Assembly (NCBI RefSeq): GCF_000419685.1
Contig: NZ_ATTM01000009.1
Coordinates: forward strand, 1-39,257
Length of the DNA: 39,257 bases
Direction: 5' to 3'
Source of the DNA: Flavobacterium antarcticum DSM 19726
GTDB taxonomy: Bacteria > Bacteroidota > Bacteroidia > Flavobacteriales > Flavobacteriaceae
Shown: positions 34,058 through 39,257 of the stretch, piece after piece
How positions within the stretch are numbered: position 1 is the first letter of the stretch
How the letters are laid out: the number at the start of each line of letters is the position of its first letter
Made by a program: the position numbers and the translations under genes
Notes under the pieces: model-generated
The model's database searches: none
The model's input: the letters and a program-made list of their open reading frames with translations, nothing else
Told to the model about the DNA's origin: nothing

Positions 34058-34999
34058 ATGAAATACTTAAAATTTTTAATTCTAATTTTATCACTGGCCA
34101 TGTTTTCCTGCGAATCGTCAGGTCAGAAACCGGACAATACAAAACCAATGTATGGCGAGGTTGCAAAAAGTGAAGACTACTTAAAGATTGACGCTGATTT
34201 TAAGAACGAAAGTCTTGAACAATTCAAAACGATAGATAGCGCTGTTTCCGTTCAGATAAGCCAGGCATGGCGTCACTATTATCATAATGACTTAAAAACA
34301 GCGATGAAAAGGTTTAATCAAGCGTGGCTACTTAATCCTGAATTTCCCGACTCCTACTTTGGTTTTGCAGCATTACTAGCATCAGTAGGAAACGTTTCTG
34401 AATCCCAGCGATTCTTTAAACTTGCAGAACTGAGAGACAAAACAAAGGAACGAGCAAAAGAATGTTATCAGCGAATTGCGGATTGCAAGGAACAATTACA
34501 AGATATAACAGGAACGATTGCCGCTTATGAAAAACTTTCAGAATTAAGTCCCAAAGCTATTCTTGCTTATAAAAAATTAGGTTATTTCTATATGCAAGCT
34601 GGTAATGCTCAAGAAGCATTTACTGCTTATGGTAAAGCAATTGACCTTGACCCAAGTGATGCTACAACATTTAATAATAGAGGATATTTACAGCAAACTG
34701 AAAAAAATTATAACGAGGCGATTACCGATTATTCGAAAGCCATTATACTTAATCCAAAATACATTAGTGCTTATGTGAATCGAGGAATAAGCGAGATGGA
34801 ATTGGGGAACTTTGAAAATGCAAGCAAAGATTTTACTATTTGCGTTTCCCTTGACGCTGAAGCAGGTGAATTAAGACGGTTTTTAGCAGTCGCTAAACTC
34901 AATCTTAAGGACAAGATTGGAGCTTGTATAGATTTTGAAATTGCAAAACAACTTGGAGACGCAGAGTCCGATACACTCATTCAACAAAACTGTAAATAG
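34058..34999 (+). CDS. Tetratricopeptide-repeat lipoprotein
   Basis: The 313-aa protein has a lipoprotein signal (MKYLKFLILILSLAMFSC, Cys18). Seven or so TPR units follow from about residue 65, for example AMKRFNQAWLLNPEFPDSYF, AFTAYGKAIDLDPSDATTFN and AITDYSKAIILNPKYISAYV, giving a helical scaffold for protein contacts in the envelope. The gene lies between two copies of the epimerase 3' end, so it was probably inserted there as a unit together with the dispersed repeat that follows. There is no operon partner. The binding partner is unknown. Confidence 0.88.
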   Translation: MKYLKFLILILSLAMFSCESSGQKPDNTKPMYGEVAKSEDYLKIDADFKNESLEQFKTIDSAVSVQISQAWRHYYHNDLKTAMKRFNQAWLLNPEFPDSYFGFAALLASVGNVSESQRFFKLAELRDKTKERAKECYQRIADCKEQLQDITGTIAAYEKLSELSPKAILAYKKLGYFYMQAGNAQEAFTAYGKAIDLDPSDATTFNNRGYLQQTEKNYNEAITDYSKAIILNPKYISAYVNRGISEMELGNFENASKDFTICVSLDAEAGELRRFLAVAKLNLKDKIGACIDFEIAKQLGDAESDTLIQQNCK

Positions 35000-35012
35000 T
35001 CTTGATAAACGC

Positions 35013-35163
35013 CAATAGCGCAGATTTGCAACCGTGCCCACAATCACCTAAAATCAATCCACAAAATTTCACAAGCTCTAGCAAGCTCTTCGACATTCGC
35101 TAATTTTACAATTAAGTAAGATCTCAACTTGAATCTATTAAAAATCCGTTCAAATAGCTTCGT
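35013..35163 (+). repeat. Dispersed repeat, copy A
   Basis: It shares a mosaic of identical blocks with 37,561-37,724, such as CAATAGCGCAGATTTGCA, CACCTAAAATCAATCCACAA, ACAATTAAGTAA and TTCAAATAGCTTCGT, in the same order and orientation. It has no coding potential. It may be a small non-autonomous mobile element or a remnant of duplicated intergenic DNA. Confidence 0.8.
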
Positions 35164-35177
35164 GGTTAAGTAAATCT

Positions 35178-35280
35178 CCTGAATTTGAAGAAAATAATAC
35201 TTCAGTTAAAGTGATTGATTCTTCGAAATTGATTTCGAAGTTGAATTATAACTTTATTCATGTAGAGGATATTTAAAATT
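35178..35280 (+). pseudogene. Divergent duplicate of the epimerase 3' end
   Basis: This remnant of 34 codons plus trailing bases corresponds to 33,919-34,021. In frame it reads ...EENNTSVKVIDSSKL against EENKASGKVIDSSKL in the intact gene, so the differences are those of a related allele and not random decay. No start codon or rest of the gene is present. Confidence 0.85.
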
Positions 35281-35460
35281 TTCAACGGCATCCTACACCA
35301 TTTTTAATACGGCAAAGTTTCATCAATCTATTTTAAGTGATTTTTTAAATAATTTAAAATGAAGATTACATATATTTACAAATCAATAATGTACTACTAT
35401 ATCATACAAAGCCAAATGAATTTGGTTGTATATGTATGATAACTTCATACATATATACAA

Positions 35461-35475
35461 GTTAGCAATAATTGC
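35461..35475 (+). repeat. Left inverted end of cassette-like unit 1
   Basis: GTTAGCAATAATTGC is the reverse complement, with one mismatch, of GCAACTATTGCTAAC at 35,989-36,003. The two bound a 543-base unit carrying one lipoprotein gene. The outer GTTA/TAAC bases are as expected for attC R' and R'' sites. Confidence 0.65.
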
Positions 35476-35488
35476 AAAAAAACCGAAA

Positions 35489-35986
35489 ATGAAAGGAAAC
35501 ATTTTTTTAATAATCACTCTTTTTTTCTTATTTCTAACATTAAACTCTTGTTCGAAAAAAATTGTCATTGGAAAATACAGAACTAACTTCAATACTTACG
35601 GAATGTTTAGCAAAACTTTGACTCTAGAATGTAATGGAGATGCAACTTTGAGTTTTCAAGGCGATATGCAAAACAACAATTCATTCGGAAATTGGAAAAC
35701 TGAAAAAGATACTTTAATTATATTTTTTGATTCTGTAAAAAATGAAAAGAACAAGTTTAAAGGCGAACTAAAATTTGTAATAAAAAGAAATAAACTTGAA
35801 AATATGCCTTTTCCGAAATCAAAATATAATAAATTAGTAGAATTTGCCAAAAAACCAGAAAATGATACGCTGAAAATCCCATCATACAGACAACTCAATA
35901 AAATGACTAATCAAAATATGAGAAATTTCCAAGGTAAAAGCGGAAAACAATACTTTAAAAAAGTTGAAGAAATTGAATGTAAATAA
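35489..35986 (+). CDS. Small lipoprotein, gene of cassette-like unit 1
   Basis: I take the ATG at 35,489, giving 165 aa, because it gives a clean lipoprotein signal (MKGNIFLIITLFFLFLTLNS then Cys21); an upstream ATG at 35,426 lies inside the hairpin. The mature part begins KKIVIGKYRTNF and has a lipocalin-like beta pattern with GNWKTEKDTLIIFF, a form common in small Bacteroidetes lipoproteins. A basic C-terminal tail follows. Function unknown. The gene fills the unit between the two inverted ends, with 13 bases before the left-end copy's end and 2 before the right one, and has no visible promoter of its own. Confidence 0.75.
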   Translation: MKGNIFLIITLFFLFLTLNSCSKKIVIGKYRTNFNTYGMFSKTLTLECNGDATLSFQGDMQNNNSFGNWKTEKDTLIIFFDSVKNEKNKFKGELKFVIKRNKLENMPFPKSKYNKLVEFAKKPENDTLKIPSYRQLNKMTNQNMRNFQGKSGKQYFKKVEEIECK

Positions 35987-35988
35987 AA

Positions 35989-36127
35989 GCAACTATTGCT
36001 AACAGCGGTTTGCATAAATGGCGAAATATGTGGTAAATTCACGTCTATCTTTCGCAAGAAATTTTATATTAGCCGAAAATAATCGGTCACGAAGTTCGCC
36101 ACTTCTGCAAGCCGCGAAACGTTACCC
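35989..36127 (+). repeat. attC-like imperfect palindrome (right end of unit 1)
   Basis: The 5' arm GCGGTTTGCATAAATGGCGAA (36,005-36,025) and the 3' arm TTCGCCACTTCTGCAAGCCGC (36,095-36,115) are complementary at 18 of 21 positions across a loop of 69 bases. TGCTAAC precedes the 5' arm and GTTACCC (36,121-36,127) follows the 3' arm, the geometry of R''...R' in integron attC sites. From memory, similar palindromes are frequent between genes in Flavobacteriia. Confidence 0.6.
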
Positions 36128-36143
36128 AAGATTTGAACAAAAA

Positions 36144-36353
36144 TTGAGCAAACGAAAAATTATAGAAATTCATTTAATGTCATTTATACTAATGACTGTT
36201 ATTTTATTTTTATCATCTGAACCTTTATTAAAAAAATTTGCATCTGGAATTCACGATGTTGGAATGTGGCTGAGTTTAATAACTTATGGAACAATTGGAA
36301 TTTTAATTTTGACCATTGTTTCGTGTCTGATTTTTATAAAACTGAGTAAATAA
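36144..36353 (+). CDS. Small two-helix membrane protein of cassette-like unit 2
   Basis: The open frame extends left to 36,018, but its first 30-odd codons are translated attC-like palindrome, so the true start is later: a TTG at 36,144 (LSKRKIIEIHLMSFILM...) or the ATG at 36,177. The protein of 58-69 aa has two transmembrane helices (SFILMTVILFLSSEPLL and LITYGTIGILILTIVSCLIF). Function unknown. Its TAA overlaps the ATG of the next gene (TAATG), so the pair is translationally coupled. Confidence 0.55.
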   Translation: MSKRKIIEIHLMSFILMTVILFLSSEPLLKKFASGIHDVGMWLSLITYGTIGILILTIVSCLIFIKLSK

Positions 36354-36703
36354 TGTTCTGGAAAAAAGAGAAAACAAAAAAGCAGAATGGAATAATTAAA
36401 CTGACTGAAAACGGATTTCAAGTCTCGCACAGTAATGGAATTAGAATTGTTGAATGGTTATCCATTGATAGAATTGTTGCCTATAAATTAGATTTGCTGA
36501 CTATTGACGAAACCTGTCTTGAAATTGATTATTTAGAAAAACGTTTACTTATAACAGAAGAATATACAGGTTGGAGAATTTTCCTTTCCGAATTAATAAA
36601 TAGAATTCCGACAATTGAGGCTAAATGGGAAGAAAAAATAGTTAAACCAGCTTTTGAACGAAACGAAACTGAATTATATAACCGAAATAAAAACGTTGAG
36701 TAA
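36353..36703 (+). CDS. Small soluble protein, immunity-like, second gene of cassette-like unit 2
   Basis: The 116-aa cytoplasmic protein has a pleckstrin-like beta pattern with conserved-looking blocks (GIIKLTENGFQVSH; IRIVEWLSIDRIVAYKLDLL; TIDETCLEIDYLEKRLLITE; EYTGWRIFLSEL). I recall this family as small bacterial proteins often found singly next to polymorphic-toxin immunity genes, without a proven function. It is coupled to the upstream membrane protein. It ends right at the next palindrome (GAGTAAC includes the stop codon). Confidence 0.65.
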   Translation: MFWKKEKTKKQNGIIKLTENGFQVSHSNGIRIVEWLSIDRIVAYKLDLLTIDETCLEIDYLEKRLLITEEYTGWRIFLSELINRIPTIEAKWEEKIVKPAFERNETELYNRNKNVE

Positions 36704-36828
36704 CAAAGTATATAAGATATAGCTTGGTCTGTGCCTAGTTGGAAAATTCTTCGGATTTCCCAAAGCCATTTTTATTTGGAGAGGTTCGTGCTAAAACACG
36801 CCACAGCTCATATACATCAAGGTTAGTA
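36697..36828 (+). repeat. attC-like imperfect palindrome (right end of unit 2)
   Basis: GAGTAAC at about 36,697-36,704 and GTTAGTA at 36,822-36,828 enclose partly complementary arms: GTATAT, AGCT and TGTG on the left with CAC, AGCT and ATATAC on the right. An inner hairpin (TTGGAAAAT-tcttcgg-ATTTCCCAA) fills the loop. GAGTAAC matches the complement of GTTACCC, the left end of this unit (36,121-36,127), at 6 of 7 bases, the same logic as unit 1. Confidence 0.5.
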
Positions 36829-36896
36829 GGAAGTTTGCAGAAAAATGCTAAAAAACACATTTTAAAAAAAATCGTAAAATAAAGCTGAATAAATAA

Positions 36897-37370
36897 ATGA
36901 TTTCAAAAATTAATATTACAGAATTTAGAGAACGATTAGTTACAAATACAAAATATGGAAATCCGAAAATTAAAGGAACACCATTCGCTGTTTTTTGAAT
37001 TTTCGGTGAAACTAACAAAAAATTTTATGGGAAATTTAATAAAACAAAATTTGAATTAACCAAAAATGCAACTTTTTTTGTAGCGCCATTTATAATTTAC
37101 GGGGAAATTAATTCTAAAAACAAAACAGAAACTGAAATTAATTATCAAATTAAACCGATAGGATTCGGTTATTATTGGATAAAATATATGCCGATTTTTC
37201 TTGTTCCAATTTTTAATCTAATTTTATACATTGAAACTGTACCTAAAGAAATTTACCAAATAATTAATCCAGTTTTATTGATTTTTATTTTAATAAGCCG
37301 TAATAATATGTGGCGAAAGAAAAATAATCTTATAACTAATTTTAAAAAGGTTTTTGAAATAGAAACATAG
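36897..37370 (+). pseudogene. Gene of cassette-like unit 3, broken by one in-frame TGA
   Basis: From the ATG at 36,897 the frame reads MISKINITEFRERLVTNTKY and on to TPFAVF, meets TGA at 36,996-36,998, and then continues open in the same frame for 124 codons to the TAG at 37,370 (IFGETNKKFYGKFNKTKFEL..., hydrophobic region KYMPIFLVPIFNLILYI). A TGG-to-TGA change at one Trp codon explains this best. The intact product would have been about 157 aa with two membrane segments near the C-terminus. Function unknown. Read-through of TGA as Trp would be exceptional here. Confidence 0.7.
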
Positions 37371-37757
37371 AAGTCTACAGCTAATCAAATAAACTACCCC
37401 GCTAGAAACCAGCAGGGAGAGTCTCTCAAATATTTATATTCACGAAAACCAAAAAAGCAATAATAAATTGAATACACCACCGAGCGTAGGGGTCACGTAG
37501 TCGGCAGTTCGCAAAGAGATGGATTGCGTTGGATGTAAAGTTCGGTCAAGGATAATTACACAATAGCGCAGATTTGCACTCCCTACCCACAACCACCTAA
37601 AATCAATCCACAAAATTGCACAAGCTCTAGCCAGCTCTTCAACATTCACTAACCTCAAAACATTATTTACAATTAAGTAAAATCTCAACTTGATTCCCTT
37701 AGAAACCCATTCAAATAGCTTCGTAATTAATAAATTTATCTTCTAAAGTAATTTATA
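37371..37757. other. Gene-free stretch with dispersed repeat
   Basis: No gene is supported. It holds a short hairpin (CCCGCT-agaaacc-AGCAGGG, near 37,398-37,417) and copy B of the dispersed repeat (37,561-37,724). Confidence 0.5.
37561..37724 (+). repeat. Dispersed repeat, copy B
   Basis: This is the second copy of the element at 35,013-35,163, same orientation, about 13 bases longer through small insertions. Long identical blocks are kept, with scattered substitutions between, so the duplication is not recent. Confidence 0.8.
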
Positions 37758-37760
37758 GTA

Positions 37761-37978
37761 CTTCGCTACTCATTTGTGTGTCTTCGCTACTCATTTGTGT
37801 GTCTTCGCTACTCATTTGTATGTCTTCGCTGCTCATTTGTGTGCCTTCGCTGCTCATTTGTGTGTCTTCGCTACTCATTTGTGTGTCTTCGCTACTCGTT
37901 TGTGTGTCTTCGCTACTCATTTGTATGTCTTCGCTACCCATTTGTGTGTCTTCGCTACTCATTAGTGTGTCTTCGCCC
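37761..37978. repeat. 21-bp minisatellite, ten full units plus a partial one
   Basis: The unit CTTCGCTACTCATTTGTGTGT is repeated head to tail ten times (37,761-37,970) and ends with CTTCGCCC. Units differ by single bases (TGCTC, TGTATG, CCATT, TTAGTG). Because 21 is a multiple of three and no unit contains a stop in most frames, several long frames appear on both strands (for example a repeated MSSEDTQ on the minus strand). They have no start context or partner signals and are not called as genes. Confidence 0.95.
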
Positions 37979-38006
37979 AAAGTACAACGAGCTTATAAAA
38001 ACCAGA

Positions 38007-38034
38007 AATCCCCGAAGCTTTCACTTCGGGGATT
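38007..38034 (-). terminator. Palindromic terminator after the OmpA-family gene
   Basis: An 11-bp perfect stem (AATCCCCGAAG and CTTCGGGGATT, 6-base loop) lies 30 bases after the stop at 38,064. The T-run is short on the minus strand (ATTTCT), so termination may be less efficient. Confidence 0.7.
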
Positions 38035-38063
38035 CTGATTTATAATAACTTTTAATAAGAATT

Positions 38064-39257
38064 CTATTTCTTAATAATCAAGAATTCACTTCTTCTGTTT
38101 TGTGCATGTTCTTCTTCTGTACAGTTTTCTTTGCAGTCCACTTTAGGCTCACTCTCTCCGTAACCTTTACCAGTAATGCGAGCTTTATCAATTCCCTTAG
38201 AAATTACGTATTGAACACTAGATTTCGCTCTACGATCAGATAAATTAATATTATACTGCTCACTTCCGCGGTTATCCGTGTGTGCTTTTACCATAATCAC
38301 CATCGTAGGATTGCTCTTCATTGCTTCAACAAGTTTGTTTAACTCAAAAGCCCCATCAGCTGTAATATTAGATTTGTCAAATTCAAAATATACTTCATTT
38401 AGCTTCACTTCACTAACAGTAATAATGTTTTCAATAGGATTCAATGGTGCATTTACTTTTAATTTTCCACCATTTGTAGCCGCTATTGAGAACACACCAC
38501 TTTCGTAGCCGTCTTTAGCAGCTTGGATAGAATAGGCGGTGTTGCAATCTACAGGGAACATGATTTCTCCACTAGCTGTGGTAGTTTGCGTTTCCAATAC
38601 GTTTTTCTTAGCATCTAAAATAGAAACTCTTGCGTTTGATAAGAGTACGCCTGTTTTTGCATCCGTTACAACAATCAGTGCTTCTACACCACAAATTGGA
38701 TTCGCCCAATAGATGTTGTCCGCTCCTGTTCGATTACTTGAGAAGAATCCTGCGTTTTTAGTGGTATTAAAACTAAATGCGAAGTCATCTTTCTCGCTGT
38801 TTACCGGTTTCGCAAGGTTCTCAATTTGGTTGTTGGTTTTCAAATCGACCATGTAAACGTCTAATCCTCCTAGACCAATATGTCCGTTTGAGGAGAAGTA
38901 CAATACATTATCGTCCGTGATTTGTGGAAACTGCTCTTTACCTTCAGTATTGATTTTAGTTCCCATGTTCTCTGGTGTACCGTAACTTCCGTCTGCATTG
39001 ACCGCTACTTTCCAAATATCTGTAAGTCCTACTGAACCTTCCATGTTTGAACTGAAGTACAATGTTTTTCCGTCTTTGCTTAAGCTCGGGCTGCTGTTTG
39101 AATGGTCTTTACTGTTGAAAGGTAATGACTTGATGTTTCCCCACGTGTTTCCTTCTTTTGTGGCTTTATAAAGGTACACTTGACCGAATTTTGTATTCAG
39201 CTTTTTGTCTTTCTCAAATTCCTTTTCTCCATGGGAGTCTCTTGAGAAGTACATCGT
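38064..39257 (-). CDS. OmpA-family outer-membrane protein with PD40 repeats, C-terminal part (runs off right edge)
   Basis: At least 397 aa are visible; the frame continues past the window, so the 5' end is missing. In order: PD40/WD40-like beta-propeller repeats (SNSSPSLSKDGKTLYFSSNM; ITDDNVLYFSSNGHIGLGGL), a carboxypeptidase-regulatory-like beta-sandwich (about residues 195-265, TDAKTGVLLSNARVSI), and a C-terminal OmpA domain that binds peptidoglycan (VYFEFDKSNITADGAFELNK; KAHTDNRGSEQYNINLSDRR; GYGES). This architecture is like PorE-type proteins and the OmpA proteins that accompany PorP/SprF of type IX secretion. An anchoring role between outer membrane and peptidoglycan is inferred; a PorP/SprF gene is expected upstream, outside the window. 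Confidence 0.9.
   Translation of the reverse strand, partial: TMYFSRDSHGEKEFEKDKKLNTKFGQVYLYKATKEGNTWGNIKSLPFNSKDHSNSSPSLSKDGKTLYFSSNMEGSVGLTDIWKVAVNADGSYGTPENMGTKINTEGKEQFPQITDDNVLYFSSNGHIGLGGLDVYMVDLKTNNQIENLAKPVNSEKDDFAFSFNTTKNAGFFSSNRTGADNIYWANPICGVEALIVVTDAKTGVLLSNARVSILDAKKNVLETQTTTASGEIMFPVDCNTAYSIQAAKDGYESGVFSIAATNGGKLKVNAPLNPIENIITVSEVKLNEVYFEFDKSNITADGAFELNKLVEAMKSNPTMVIMVKAHTDNRGSEQYNINLSDRRAKSSVQYVISKGIDKARITGKGYGESEPKVDCKENCTEEEHAQNRRSEFLIIKK

Larger units (their letters stand above)
35000..35488. other. Gene-free stretch holding repeats and palindromes
   Basis: This stretch contains in order: a dispersed repeat (35,013-35,163), a divergent copy of the epimerase 3' end (35,178-35,280), AT-rich sequence, and a strong hairpin (TGTATATGTATGA with TCATACATATATACA, 35,427-35,459) immediately before the 15-base unit GTTAGCAATAATTGC (35,461-35,475). 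No gene is supported. Confidence 0.6.

Noticed and set aside
36018..36143. N-terminal extension of the small membrane protein
   Set aside because: These codons are the translated attC-like palindrome and loop, rich in Arg and Ser and unlike the rest of the protein.
37761..37978. CRISPR array
   Set aside because: The 21-bp units are directly adjacent with no spacers, and no cas genes are present.
37753..38045. Coding frames through the minisatellite on both strands
   Set aside because: They are open only because the repeat unit is a multiple of three without stops; starts such as TTG at 37,980 have no supporting signals.

Overview
The window reads as a low-GC Bacteroidetes chromosome, most likely Flavobacterium or a close relative. 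The pointers are Bacteroidetes-type promoters (TTG, about 19-20 bases, TAnnTTTG), almost no Shine-Dalgarno signals, ribosomal protein L21 with a helix-hairpin-helix tail, paired M16 peptidases, a DUF3871-type mobile-element protein, and a PD40/OmpA outer-membrane protein of the kind found beside PorP/SprF genes. No rRNA or CRISPR array was found.

Region A (1 to about 18,831) looks like the right part of an integrated genomic island with a defence cargo. At the left edge an IS3-type element, seen only as the N-terminus of its OrfA, cuts off the 5' end of a DUF3871-like gene. Next comes a leftward three-gene operon: an unrecognised 535-aa protein, a large double-HKD phospholipase D-like nuclease, and a UvrD/PcrA-like helicase. 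This looks like a multigene anti-phage system, and I cannot match it to a named one. Divergent from it is a complete type I restriction-modification operon (hsdM, hsdS, hsdR) with two unusual passengers between hsdS and hsdR: a C39-like cysteine protease and a lipoprotein with two zinc ribbons. Then come a membrane protein with a putative HTH head and MORN-like repeats, a small mobile-element protein, a putative leftward small RNA with its own promoter and terminator, a RadC-like JAMM protein and a protein with a C-terminal DUF3127-like OB fold. The island appears to end at 18,787-18,831 in a copy of the 3' part of tRNA-Ala(GGC), followed by a terminator that probably belongs to the tRNA; this is the expected right attachment site.

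Region B (about 18,832-34,020) is conserved housekeeping chromosome: a repeat lipoprotein, tRNA-Met, methylmalonyl-CoA epimerase, S-adenosylhomocysteine hydrolase, L21-L27, two M16 peptidases, a DUF2007 protein, an EamA transporter, a lipoprotein with a heavy-metal-associated domain, a GNAT-nitrilase fusion, a zinc-finger protein, a membrane M28 peptidase and a small NAD-dependent epimerase.

Region C (about 33,900-38,040) is a mosaic of small lineage-specific genes. A divergent second copy of the epimerase 3' end lies 1.26 kb downstream of the first, a dispersed repeat of about 150 bases occurs twice, and several small units are bounded by long imperfect palindromes with AAC...GTT ends. The outer bases of each unit are complementary to each other, which is what integron cassettes with attC sites would show. 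One unit carries a gene broken by a single nonsense codon. A 21-bp minisatellite and a palindromic terminator precede the OmpA-family gene that runs off the right edge.
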